This document shows positions 1 to 8,114 of a stretch of 57,780 nucleotides of DNA, one piece after another. The stretch comes from an uncultured Ruminococcus sp. (lineage in GTDB: Bacteria; Bacillota; Clostridia; Oscillospirales; Acutalibacteraceae): the NCBI GenBank assembly GCA_902767845.1, contig CACXIV010000006.1, positions 1-57,780 of the forward strand, in the 5' to 3' direction. Positions within the stretch are counted from its first letter, which is position 1. Each line of letters starts with the position of its first letter. The notes below the pieces were generated by a model, which was given only the letters and a program-made list of their open reading frames with translations, did not search any database and was not told the origin of the DNA. Made by a program: the position numbers and the translations under genes.

Positions 1-8
1 CCCCATTT

Positions 9-84
9 GACTCATTAGCTCAGTTGGCAGAGCACTTGACTTTTAATCAAGGTGTCCGGAGTTCGAATCTCCGATGGGTCACCA
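9..84 (+). tRNA. tRNA-Lys (anticodon TTT)
   Basis: A complete cloverleaf is visible. The acceptor stem pairs 9-15 with 74-80 (one G-U pair), the discriminator is A81 and the CCA at 82-84 is encoded. The anticodon loop at 40-46 holds TTT at 42-44, and the T-arm carries the usual GTTCGAATC. It decodes AAA/AAG lysine codons. It is followed by a hairpin and then by tRNA-Gln, so the window opens at the end of a tRNA cluster. Confidence 0.96.
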
Positions 85-85
85 C

Positions 86-117
86 AGCCGCACAGGAAAT
101 CTTGTGCGGCTCTTTTA
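86..117 (+). terminator. hairpin after tRNA-Lys
   Basis: A 9-bp stem (86-94 with 103-111) closes a small loop and is followed by CTTTTAAT. The U-tract is short, so it may be a weak terminator or a processing hairpin between the two tRNAs. Confidence 0.55.
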
Positions 118-128
118 ATAAAAAATAA

Positions 129-203
129 TGGGCTGTCGCCAAGCGGTAAGGCAACGGACTTTGACTCCGTCACGCGTGGGTTCGAATCCCGCCAGCCCAG
201 CCA
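129..203 (+). tRNA. tRNA-Gln (anticodon TTG)
   Basis: The acceptor stem 129-135 pairs perfectly with 193-199, the discriminator is G200 and CCA is encoded at 201-203. The anticodon loop reads CTTTGAC, giving anticodon TTG (glutamine), and the T-arm has GGTTCGAATCC. Its 3' end overlaps the start of the 90-bp direct repeat at 191-280, so a second copy of the tRNA tail lies at 395-407. Confidence 0.96.
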
Positions 204-280
204 AAACAAAAAGCACCCTTGCGGTGCTTTTTTGTTTTGACTGAAAAGGCGGCGGGATTCGGAGGCGACCGTGCCCGCCG
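191..280 (+). repeat. direct repeat copy 1 (tRNA-Gln tail, terminator and flank)
   Basis: This 90-bp unit begins 13 bases inside the tRNA-Gln 3' end, contains the terminator, and ends in a GC-rich flank. It recurs at 395-484 with one visible mismatch (GGAGG here, GTAGG in copy 2). Because it starts at a tRNA 3' end, it resembles either a tandem duplication or the attachment-site scar of a lost integrated element. Confidence 0.85.
204..238 (+). terminator. terminator after tRNA-Gln
   Basis: A 10-bp stem (208-217 with 223-232) has an A-rich left flank and a T-rich right flank (TTTTTTGTTTT). It directly abuts the tRNA CCA end. An identical copy lies at 412-436 inside the second repeat. Confidence 0.85.
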
Positions 281-690
281 CAGGCGGGTCAAAACAGTCC
301 GGCGGAATGTTTTGAGGGAGAGCGCAGCGGAAACTTATGACTACACGCACGCCGCAGCAAGCGTGGCAGAATTTAATTATAAAGTAAAACATACGCCAGC
401 CCAGCCAAAACAAAAAGCACCCTTGCGGTGCTTTTTTGTTTTGACTGAAAAGGCGGCGGGATTCGTAGGCGACCGTGCCCGCCGGTGCCAGCCCGATCAG
501 TAAATAATGAATAATTAGGAACAAAAGACCCTTTTGACGTTTCTGTATCATTCGGTATTCACTTTTCTTTTTTCTGAGCTCACGATAATCAAAAATTTGC
601 TTTTGTCTAAAATCCAGGCAATTATCTTCATCTGTATATCAACTTTTATCATTTTTTTACTTTAAAGTGTTATAATCCTTTATAAAAACA
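281..690. other. gene-free interval around the second repeat copy
   Basis: Apart from the repeat at 395-484 nothing here looks coding. The long reading frames in it read through the terminators and tRNA tails and have no ribosome binding site or recognisable protein. The composition changes from GC-rich (281-360, 440-490) to AT-rich (540-690), the latter leading into the promoter of the next gene. Confidence 0.6.
395..484 (+). repeat. direct repeat copy 2 with orphan tRNA-Gln 3' tail
   Basis: This is the second copy of the unit at 191-280, offset by exactly 204 bp. It carries the last 13 tRNA bases including CCA but no tRNA body, then a full copy of the terminator (stem 412-421 with 427-436). 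A further short match to the tRNA tail, GCCAGCCC, follows at 487-494. Confidence 0.85.
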
Positions 691-719
691 TTGAAAACTT
701 CTTTTTAAAATGATATAAT
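691..719 (+). promoter_or_regulatory. promoter of the 761-3324 pair
   Basis: TTGAAA at 691-696 and TATAAT at 714-719 are separated by 17 nt. This is a good vegetative promoter about 40 bp before the first start codon. The ribosome binding site AAAGGAG lies at 747-753. Confidence 0.75.
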
Positions 720-760
720 TATTTAGTTAAAAAAAACTTAAACAAGAAAGGAGAGCGATT

Positions 761-1165
761 ATGCCGAAAAAAGTCAACGATATCTTTATAGAAGATTCCG
801 CCGTAGCCGAGCCCGAATTATATGTTGATGATGAAGAGCTTGAAAATTCGTTCGATCCGTCGCAAGCCGACGAGCATCAGGTTTTCTTAAATGTTCTTTT
901 AGCGTATGACGAGGCGAAAAGGAAACGTGATAAATACAAAAAATTCGGTCCGATCTTTATTTTGGTTTCCGGAATTGTATTTTTATCCCTGATATTCGCC
1001 CTTGAAAGCAAGATCGATTTCCTTATCTTATGGATAATCACCGATTTTTACTGCGCCGCGCTAATGATCCGCGCGGATTACAAGTTTTATAAGTTTAAAA
1101 AAATCTTAGGCGTGATCCCGAGCACGGATGAAGAATTAGCCGGAACGGAGGAGGAATCAGAATGA
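761..1165 (+). CDS. small membrane protein of unknown function
   Basis: This 134-residue protein has an acidic soluble N-terminus (about residues 1-60), two predicted membrane helices (about 64-83 and 85-105) and a short acidic tail. No family was recognised. The start is set by AAAGGAG eight bases upstream. Its stop codon overlaps the ATG of the next gene (ATGA), so the two are probably translationally coupled and this protein may be a small partner of the YhgE-like protein. A function cannot be given. Confidence 0.75.
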   Translation: MPKKVNDIFIEDSAVAEPELYVDDEELENSFDPSQADEHQVFLNVLLAYDEAKRKRDKYKKFGPIFILVSGIVFLSLIFALESKIDFLILWIITDFYCAALMIRADYKFYKFKKILGVIPSTDEELAGTEEESE

Positions 1166-3324
1166 AAACCATAGGCAGAGTTTTTCTTCAGGACATAAAA
1201 AGCCTTTCCAAGAATCTCATAATTTTTGTAGTGGTTATCGGCATCACGATCCTTCCTGCTCTGTACGCGTGGTTCAACATCGCCTCAAACTGGGATCCAT
1301 ACTCGGCTACGGGCGAGCTTCCGTTTGCCGTATGCTCGCTTGACAAGGGCTTTGAGTATAAGGGGTTGAAGATCAACGCCGGAGACAAAGTCATTGAGAA
1401 CCTCAAGGCGAACTCCCAGATGGGGTGGAGATTTGTAGACGAGGATGAAGCAAAGGACGGCGTAGAAAGCGGAAAATACTACTCCTCGATCATTATCCCC
1501 GAGGATTTCAGCGAAAATCTCCTTTCGATCACAACAGGAAAATTCAAACAGGCAAAGTTCCATTACTATGTAACGGAAAAGAAAAACGCGATCGCGCCCA
1601 AAATCACGGAGCAGGGGCAAAGCGCTATCGCGGAAGCCATTGATTCCACTTACGTCAGCACTCTCGCGCAAACGATCGCAGCGACGCTAAACATCACGAG
1701 CGAGGAGATGGAGAGCGATAAGATAAACCTCGCCGACAAGCTCACCTCGGCTCTTGATAACGCCAAGGCGGATATCGACGACGCGAAGGAATCTATTGAC
1801 TTATTGACAGCTACCCTTGATTCAATAAACACGCTGATAAAGTCAAATCAGGACATGCTGCCTCAGATACAGAACACGATCGCCGGCGCAGGAGTTGCCG
1901 TGAGCGATATTAAATCAACGATCCAGGCTGCTCAGACCACCACCCAACAGCTCACCTCAACGATAGAAAGCCTGATCAGCTCCTCCGAATCACAGTTCAG
2001 CGACGTTTCGTCAACTCTAAACGACATCTTTGCTGATGTAAGCGGCGACGCCAACGCGGTCGCGGAAAAGCTAACAAAGGTAAAAACAGTCAACGAGAGA
2101 GCCATCCAAATCAATTCCGATCTAATTTCGGTGCTCGAGAGGATCCAAACGACCCTCGGCGTAGACTGCGGCAAGGCGATCGCGCGGCTTAATAACGCCA
2201 ACGAAAAGCAGCAGGCTATCGTCGATAAGATCGAGAGCATTTGCGATAATATAAAGTCGACCGGCAAGGTACCGCAGAACGCCAAAGCGGATCTTGACAG
2301 CCTTATTTCTCAGGCCAAGTCAGAGCTTGACGGAGTCAAGTCTGAGTATTCCTCTATCAAGGACAGCATTGACAAGGCGATAACAAGCACATTCGGCTCG
2401 CTCGATAAAATATCCGATTTTGCCCAAAGCGTCGATCTTGAAAACGGAAACCTCAATTCCGCGTTTAAGGCAGGCACCGAATCGGTCACCAACCTAAAGG
2501 GCGTGCTTGCCGAGCTAAAGGAACTGCTCGGAAAGCTGCAAACCAAAATAGATAAAACCATCACAAGGATCGGCGAGCTTAAAAACGACAAAACTCTCGA
2601 ATCGATGCTTCTGCCGATAATCGAAGATCCTCAGGCGCTCGGCGAGTTCCTGTCGGCTCCGGTAGACAGCGATACCGAAAGGATATATCCAATCGAAAAC
2701 TATGGCTCCGCCATGACGCCGTTCTATTCGTCGCTCGCGCTATGGGTAGGCGGTATCGTCCTTGTGGCTGTAATGAACGTTGATCTCATGCCGAGAGACC
2801 GCAAAAAGCTCGGCAAAGCAAATTCGACTCAGCTTTTCTTCGGAAGATACATCATATTCTTCATTATCGGTCAGGTACAGGCGCTCATAATCGCTTTGGG
2901 AGATCTTTTCTTCCTGAAGGTTCAGTGCGACAATCCTCCGCTGTTTATCCTTACCTGCCTGATATCGAGCTTTGTATATACATTATTTATTTATTCGCTG
3001 ACGATCACATTCAGCGTAATAGGCAAGGCGCTCGCGGTCATTATTCTTGTTATCCAGATAGCAGGCTCGGGCGGAACCTTCCCGATAGAGGTCTTGCCCG
3101 GACCGTTCAAGGCGCTCTCGCCGTATATGCCTTTCAAATACGGTATAAACGCTCTGCGCGAGACGGTCGCGGGAGTAGATGTCTCAGCCTACCTTAAAGA
3201 CGTCGGGATACTCCTTCTTTTTATCATACCGGCGCTTATTCTCGGACTGCTGCTCAGAAAACCGTGTATCAAGATCATCAAATTCTTTAATGAGAAGATC
3301 GAGAGCAGCGACCTGATTATTTAA
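1162..3324 (+). CDS. YhgE/Pip-type membrane protein
   Basis: This is a 720-residue protein of the YhgE/Pip (phage infection protein) family, related to ABC-2 type permeases. One membrane helix near residues 18-38 leads into the family's N-terminal block (YAWFNIASNWDPY). Then comes a long extracellular, coiled-coil-prone region (about 160-510) rich in Asp, Ser and Lys. Five or so C-terminal helices follow, with the family signature around LPGPFKALSPYMPFKYGINAL. Family members sit in the cell envelope; in lactococci a relative is needed for phage adsorption or DNA entry, and others are linked to secretion. It overlaps the small membrane protein before it. No ATPase partner is adjacent. Confidence 0.85.
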   Translation: MKTIGRVFLQDIKSLSKNLIIFVVVIGITILPALYAWFNIASNWDPYSATGELPFAVCSLDKGFEYKGLKINAGDKVIENLKANSQMGWRFVDEDEAKDGVESGKYYSSIIIPEDFSENLLSITTGKFKQAKFHYYVTEKKNAIAPKITEQGQSAIAEAIDSTYVSTLAQTIAATLNITSEEMESDKINLADKLTSALDNAKADIDDAKESIDLLTATLDSINTLIKSNQDMLPQIQNTIAGAGVAVSDIKSTIQAAQTTTQQLTSTIESLISSSESQFSDVSSTLNDIFADVSGDANAVAEKLTKVKTVNERAIQINSDLISVLERIQTTLGVDCGKAIARLNNANEKQQAIVDKIESICDNIKSTGKVPQNAKADLDSLISQAKSELDGVKSEYSSIKDSIDKAITSTFGSLDKISDFAQSVDLENGNLNSAFKAGTESVTNLKGVLAELKELLGKLQTKIDKTITRIGELKNDKTLESMLLPIIEDPQALGEFLSAPVDSDTERIYPIENYGSAMTPFYSSLALWVGGIVLVAVMNVDLMPRDRKKLGKANSTQLFFGRYIIFFIIGQVQALIIALGDLFFLKVQCDNPPLFILTCLISSFVYTLFIYSLTITFSVIGKALAVIILVIQIAGSGGTFPIEVLPGPFKALSPYMPFKYGINALRETVAGVDVSAYLKDVGILLLFIIPALILGLLLRKPCIKIIKFFNEKIESSDLII

Positions 3325-3381
3325 TCAAAAACGGATATATTCCGTATAATAAACTATCCCGTAACAATGGAGGTGAATAGT

Positions 3382-3690
3382 TTGCAGGACATGATCAAAA
3401 GGATCGTCGAGGCCGACTCCGAGGCGCAGGCGCTTGAAGAAGCTAACCGAAAAGCCGCCGAAAAGGAAAAAATCAAAATAGAAGAGGAAGCCAAGTCGAT
3501 TTACCAGAAATATATGGACGAAGCTCAGTTGGAGATCGCCAAAAACGACGCCTATCTTGAAAAAAGGTTCACAAGAAAGCTCACGGAAATCACCGCGAAG
3601 CAGGAATCCGCTATGATAAAGCTCAAATCGGATTATGAACAAAACCGCGACAGATGGGTTGACGAGATCGTCGGCCGTGTAGTCGGCTGA
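3382..3690 (+). CDS. V/A-type ATP synthase subunit H/G (peripheral stalk)
   Basis: A short, highly charged helical protein rich in Glu, Lys and Ala, as expected of the stalk subunit that pairs with subunit E. It opens the V-ATPase operon. An in-frame ATG at 3367 exists, but GGAGGTG (3369-3375) lies just after it and six bases before TTG 3382. The next two genes also use TTG after the same kind of site, so TTG 3382 (102 residues) is preferred. A TATAAT at 3345-3350 has no convincing -35 partner, so the operon promoter is uncertain. Confidence 0.82.
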   Translation: MQDMIKRIVEADSEAQALEEANRKAAEKEKIKIEEEAKSIYQKYMDEAQLEIAKNDAYLEKRFTRKLTEITAKQESAMIKLKSDYEQNRDRWVDEIVGRVVG

Positions 3691-3705
3691 CAGGGAGGTG
3701 ATTAT

Positions 3706-4740
3706 TTGTCCAGCACATCCTATGCCGTTTTGGCAAAGGCGCGGGCAAAGTACGGCAAGTTTCTGACAGACCGCGATTACACTAACATTCTCGCGTGCCA
3801 GAGCGTGCCCGAGGTAATGGTTTATCTAAAATCACATACCCACTTTGCTTCCGTGCTTTCAGAGGTCAACGAACGCGACGTACACAGAGGCAGGCTCGAA
3901 ATGCTGCTAAGGCAGTACCTGTTTAATGAGTTCGATACCCTTTGCCGCTATGATTCGAGCGTCAGCGCAGGTTTTTCGCGTTACGTTGTCGAAAAGACCG
4001 AGGTGGAGCAGATCATTCGCTTCTTGATCCTGCTCAACTCAAATTCTACCGAAAAATTCATTTTTCAGTTTCCTGCTTTCTTATCAAAGCACACAGAGCT
4101 TGACGTATACAAGCTCGCGAACGCGCACGATTACAATGAGTTTTTAAGCGCGCTCGCAAATACGTCTTATTATGATGTTTTGAAGATCTACAAGCCCGAT
4201 GAAAAGGGAAGGCTTCCTGTTTCGGATATGGAAAACAAGCTTTACGCAAAAATTTTCCACCACATGCTTGATCTGATCAACAAAAAAACAAAGGGCAGAG
4301 AGCGCGAAGAGCTTTTGGCTTTATTCAGAACGATCAACGACTACGGTATTTTTTCAAGGATACTCAGGCTTAAAAAATACTATGATCTTCCGCCTGAAAT
4401 AATAAAGACATACATGCTGCCCGAATACAGCAGCCTGAGTCCGAGGCTGATAAACAAAATGTGCGAGGCTGAGTCATCCGCCGAGGTATTCAGTATAATG
4501 CAGAGTACCGGCAGCGGCAGGCTGATCGGCAAGATCGGCTATAAATACGCCAGCGATATCAGTCCGCGCGTCCAGTTCAGACTCGCTAAAAAGAATATCC
4601 ATTTTTCAAACAGCCCCGCTGTTGTAATGGTATCCTTTATGCTGTTATCCGAAACCGAGCTGATGAATGTTATCTGTCTAATTGAGGGGATACGTTACAA
4701 GCTCGATCAAAAAACAATCCAGTCAATGCTAATCCATTGA
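3706..4740 (+). CDS. ntpC: V/A-type ATP synthase subunit C
   Basis: This 344-residue protein matches the subunit C/AC39 family: all-helical, beginning YAVLAKARAKYGKFL, with the family-typical turn LRLKKYYDLPPEII near residue 220. Subunit C caps the central stalk and links the rotor ring to V1. It starts at TTG 3706 after GGGAGGTGAT. In this operon C sits before I and K, whereas in the Enterococcus hirae ntp operon it follows E. It is 15 bp from the H/G gene. Confidence 0.88.
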   Translation: MSSTSYAVLAKARAKYGKFLTDRDYTNILACQSVPEVMVYLKSHTHFASVLSEVNERDVHRGRLEMLLRQYLFNEFDTLCRYDSSVSAGFSRYVVEKTEVEQIIRFLILLNSNSTEKFIFQFPAFLSKHTELDVYKLANAHDYNEFLSALANTSYYDVLKIYKPDEKGRLPVSDMENKLYAKIFHHMLDLINKKTKGREREELLALFRTINDYGIFSRILRLKKYYDLPPEIIKTYMLPEYSSLSPRLINKMCEAESSAEVFSIMQSTGSGRLIGKIGYKYASDISPRVQFRLAKKNIHFSNSPAVVMVSFMLLSETELMNVICLIEGIRYKLDQKTIQSMLIH

Positions 4741-4763
4741 TCGTATAAAGAGGTGATTTTAAT

Positions 4764-6704
4764 TTGGCAGTATCATCAATGCAGGCCGTGAACGTAATCG
4801 GACTGATGGAACACATCGACGAGGCTATCACGGTACTTGGTGAGTCAGGTGTGTTCCAGCCCGACGAGGTGACGAATTTCTACAAGGACGTCACGGGCTT
4901 CACTCATCTGCAAACAAAAAACAGCTATGCCGAGCCTCTGACGAATCTTAAGGCCGCGCTTAATCTCGCGAAGAAAAAGATCCCCATCACAGACGTCAGC
5001 GATTTCAGTCCCTCGTTCGAGGAGCTTGAAAGCTTTTCCGAAACAACTACCGCTGAGATCGACTCGCTCATAGACGAAAGGGAGACCGCGAAGGCAAAGC
5101 TTGATTCAGCAAAGCACAATCTCAGCATAGCCGAGCATTTTGCCGGAATGGACGTCGAGATCCAAAAGGTTCTTGACATGGAGTTCATGAAGGCGCGCTT
5201 CGGCAGACTTCCAAAGGACAGTATTCAAAAGCTCGAGGCGTACAAGGACAACGAGTATGTCGACTTTGCGATCTGCACGGAGGACAAGACCCATAGCTGG
5301 GGCGTTTATTTCGCGCCGATAGACATGGTCGACGAAATAGACAAAATATTTGAGGGGCTTTATTTTGAACCGACCGATCTGGTAGGCGACAACGAGACCC
5401 CGAGTCAAAAAATCAGGGATTACAAAACGGCGATCCCAATCTACGAGCAGGAGATAGCGGAAGCGGATAAGCACATGAACGAGTATTTCTACGCCAATTC
5501 CGACATGATCTCGCGCTATCTGTCAAAGCTCGAGGAGCTTTATCTGTACGCAGGTATCCGCAGCAAGGCTTTGCAACACAACAACAGCTTCATAATAGTC
5601 GGCTGGGTGCCGGACGAAAACAAAAAGGAGCTCAAAAAGCAGCTAAAGCAGATACGCAGCATAGAGCTTGATTTTTCGGACGCTAAAGACGAGCTTGACA
5701 AGCATCCGCCCGTTAAGCTTAAAAACTGCTTCCTCGCGAAGCCGTTTGAGTATTATACCGATATGTTCGGCGTACCAAAGTATAACGAGATCGACCCCAC
5801 GCTCTTTGTGGCGATCACATATATAGTTATCTTCGGTATCATGTTCGCGGATCTGGGGCAGGGCTTTTGCCTTTTGCTCGCGGGAATACTGATGTGGAAG
5901 ATTAAGAAAATGCCGATCGGCAAAATTTTGATCTCCTGCAGCGTATCGGCTATGATATTCGGCACGATATTCGGAAGCGTATTCGGCTTTGAGCACGCGC
6001 TCGACTGGTTCTTTGCAATGTTGGGCTTCAAAGAAAAGCCCATGCAGGTCATGGAGCCCAAACACACCATGAGCATCATATTCGTCGCCATTGGCATAGG
6101 AATAACGCTGATGGTCGTCGCTATGCTGCTTAACATATACACTTCGATCAGACAAAGGGATCTTGGCTCGGCGCTGTTTGGCACGAGCGGACTCGCCGGA
6201 ATGGTTTTCTACTGTTCCGTAATTGCCGGTATAGTCTGCGAACTGTTTCTCGGGATCCATCTGATGACGATCGCTTATATCCTCGGTCTAATAGTATTGC
6301 CGTTTATTCTGATTTTCTTTGCCGAGCCGCTCGGTGACCTGGTTAATGGAGAAAAGGACTGGCAGCCCGAGAGCTGGGGCGGATATATCGTCGAAAACCT
6401 TTTTGAATCCATCGAGGTCATTCTCGGCTATGTTACCAACACAATGAGCTTTTTGCGTGTCGGAGCGTTCGTTCTGGTTCACGCGGGAATGATGACCGTT
6501 GTGTTCGTACTCGCCAATACCGTCGGACCCGAGTATTCCATCGGTTATTTCATCGTTGTAATTATAGGCAATATCATCGTAATGGCGCTTGAGGCTCTGC
6601 TTGTTTCGATCCAGGTATTAAGACTTGAGTATTACGAGATGTTCAGCCGCTTCTATTCGGGTGAGGGAAGACCGTTTGAGCCCGTAAAAATAAAAACTGA
6701 GTAA
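4764..6704 (+). CDS. ntpI: V/A-type ATP synthase subunit I (membrane stator)
   Basis: A 646-residue subunit I (the 116-kDa/a-subunit family). The N-terminal half (to about 340) is a soluble helical arm; the C-terminal half holds about seven or eight membrane helices. The ion-path arginine is visible as R565 in SFLRVGAF. It starts at TTG 4764 after AGAGGTGATT. This subunit forms the ion half-channels against the K ring and anchors the peripheral stalks. It is followed 19 bp later by the K subunit. Confidence 0.93.
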   Translation: MAVSSMQAVNVIGLMEHIDEAITVLGESGVFQPDEVTNFYKDVTGFTHLQTKNSYAEPLTNLKAALNLAKKKIPITDVSDFSPSFEELESFSETTTAEIDSLIDERETAKAKLDSAKHNLSIAEHFAGMDVEIQKVLDMEFMKARFGRLPKDSIQKLEAYKDNEYVDFAICTEDKTHSWGVYFAPIDMVDEIDKIFEGLYFEPTDLVGDNETPSQKIRDYKTAIPIYEQEIAEADKHMNEYFYANSDMISRYLSKLEELYLYAGIRSKALQHNNSFIIVGWVPDENKKELKKQLKQIRSIELDFSDAKDELDKHPPVKLKNCFLAKPFEYYTDMFGVPKYNEIDPTLFVAITYIVIFGIMFADLGQGFCLLLAGILMWKIKKMPIGKILISCSVSAMIFGTIFGSVFGFEHALDWFFAMLGFKEKPMQVMEPKHTMSIIFVAIGIGITLMVVAMLLNIYTSIRQRDLGSALFGTSGLAGMVFYCSVIAGIVCELFLGIHLMTIAYILGLIVLPFILIFFAEPLGDLVNGEKDWQPESWGGYIVENLFESIEVILGYVTNTMSFLRVGAFVLVHAGMMTVVFVLANTVGPEYSIGYFIVVIIGNIIVMALEALLVSIQVLRLEYYEMFSRFYSGEGRPFEPVKIKTE

Positions 6705-6723
6705 AATTTGGAGGATTACTGTT

Positions 6724-7149
6724 ATGTCAATTTTTGATTTCTTATTTATGGCTTTACCCGTTGTATTTTTGATCTCGTCCGTGCTTATCGCCGTTAAGGC
6801 GGTAGCAGCCGGCAAAAGCAGAAAGAGAACGCTTCTCATGCAGCTTGCTTCGTTTGCCGCGGTATTTGCTGTCTGCCTTGTTTGTCCGTTCGCGGTTAGC
6901 GCTGCTACAGGCGACGCGGCGGCATCCGGCACAGCCGTGGGAATGAATTATATCGCTGCGGCTGCCGCGACCGGTATCTCATGTATCGGCGGCGGTATCG
7001 CCGTAGGTAACGCGGCTCCCGCTGCTATCGGCGCTACAAGCGAGGATCCCAAGGCGTTCGGTAAGGCGATCATCTTCGTAGCTCTCGGAGAAGGTATCGC
7101 GCTTTACGGTATGCTTATCTCGATTTTGATTCTTAACAAGATTGGCTAA
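6724..7149 (+). CDS. ntpK: V/A-type ATP synthase subunit K (rotor ring)
   Basis: This 141-residue ring subunit has a clear C-terminal hairpin: a glycine-rich helix (GGGIAVGNAAPAAIGATSEDP) and a second helix with the ion-carrying E123 (ALGEGIALYG). The N-terminal half is a divergent hairpin with two hydrophobic stretches, a basic turn (KSRKR, about 31-35) and no equivalent carboxylate. The ring subunit therefore appears to carry one ion site. The residue after E123 is Gly, not the Ser/Thr common in sodium-binding rings, so ion choice cannot be read with confidence. RBS GGAGG is eight bases before ATG. Confidence 0.9.
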   Translation: MSIFDFLFMALPVVFLISSVLIAVKAVAAGKSRKRTLLMQLASFAAVFAVCLVCPFAVSAATGDAAASGTAVGMNYIAAAAATGISCIGGGIAVGNAAPAAIGATSEDPKAFGKAIIFVALGEGIALYGMLISILILNKIG

Positions 7150-7159
7150 GTGATTAATA

Positions 7160-7468
7160 ATGAAATTCTATTTGATCAGTGATAACGTCGACACAAAAAT
7201 GGGTATGCGCTTCGCGGGGATCCCGGGAGTTGTCGTACACGAGGAGGAAGAGGTAAGGCGCGAGCTTACCGAGGCCATGGAACGCGAGGATATCGCGGTT
7301 ATCCTCATGACCGAAAAGCTCGTTTCCCTCTGTCCGGATCTTATTTACGACCTAAAGCTCAACCGCAAAACTCCGCTTATCGTTGAGATCCCGGACCGTC
7401 ACGGCAACGGAAGAACAAAAGACAGTATCACAAAATACGTACAGGACGCTATCGGCGTAAAGCTGTAA
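7160..7468 (+). CDS. ntpG: V/A-type ATP synthase subunit F
   Basis: A 102-residue protein with the subunit F pattern: an N-terminal SDNVDTKMGMRFAGI segment and a C-terminal block ending PLIVEIPDRHG near residue 80. Subunit F binds subunit D in the central stalk. It begins 11 bp after K in the same operon. Confidence 0.88.
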   Translation: MKFYLISDNVDTKMGMRFAGIPGVVVHEEEEVRRELTEAMEREDIAVILMTEKLVSLCPDLIYDLKLNRKTPLIVEIPDRHGNGRTKDSITKYVQDAIGVKL

Positions 7469-7494
7469 CGCGTTATCACAGAAAGAGGTAGCTT

Positions 7495-8085
7495 ATGCCA
7501 AAAAATAAAACCGATAACTTTCTGAAGGCTATAAAAAAGTACGCTTCCGCCCAGAAAAAGGCGATGAGGGGCGAGGTCAAGCAGTTAAAGTCGGAGCGCG
7601 TGAACGAGGCAGAACAGAAGGGAATCCGCGACAGCCAAAATCTCATCAGAGCAAAGCTTCACGAAACCCGAAACGCCAATACGGCGCTGCTCGCGTCAAA
7701 AACTCTCGAGGGTCAGAAAAAGCTCTATATCGAGCGCGCCAAAATGACCGACGATATATTCAGGCTTGCCTCCGACAAGCTCAGGGACTACGCTCAGACC
7801 GAGGAGTACCGCCAAAAGCTAATGGACAGCGCCAAGGCGGTCGCCGAGCTGTTCAACGGCAGCGACTGCGTTGTTTACATCAACGAGCGCGACATGGTTA
7901 ACTCCGGCGAGATAAAAAGCTTTTTCGGCGAAAACACAGAGATCAGGGCGGACAAAACCATTAAAATAGGCGGAGTAAGGGGCTACTGCGAGAGCATGGG
8001 CATAATCGCCGACGAAACTCTCGACAGCAAGCTTGAGGCTCAGCGCGAATGGTTTGTAGAGAACGCCACCCTTTCCGTACTTTAA
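7495..8085 (+). CDS. ntpE: V/A-type ATP synthase subunit E (peripheral stalk)
   Basis: A 196-residue protein with a long charged N-terminal helix (about 1-100) and a globular C-terminal part with the family-like segment IGGVRGYCES near residue 160. With subunit H/G it makes the outer stalks that hold the A3B3 head. RBS AGAGGT lies before the ATG. It is 27 bp after F and 30 bp before A. Confidence 0.88.
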   Translation: MPKNKTDNFLKAIKKYASAQKKAMRGEVKQLKSERVNEAEQKGIRDSQNLIRAKLHETRNANTALLASKTLEGQKKLYIERAKMTDDIFRLASDKLRDYAQTEEYRQKLMDSAKAVAELFNGSDCVVYINERDMVNSGEIKSFFGENTEIRADKTIKIGGVRGYCESMGIIADETLDSKLEAQREWFVENATLSVL

Positions 8086-8114
8086 ATATCCCTATTTGAA
8101 AGAGATGAATAAAT

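Noticed and set aside
15-551. 178-codon minus-strand reading frame
   Set aside because: It runs through two tRNAs and two repeat copies; its internal repeated peptide comes from the DNA repeat and it has no ribosome site.
3345-3350. TATAAT before the V-ATPase operon
   Set aside because: No -35 element lies at a usual distance, so I did not list it as a promoter; the operon promoter remains unknown.
4058-4249. Minus-strand frame inside ntpC and similar overlapping frames in many genes
   Set aside because: They are shadows of well-supported genes, with no ribosome site or recognisable protein.
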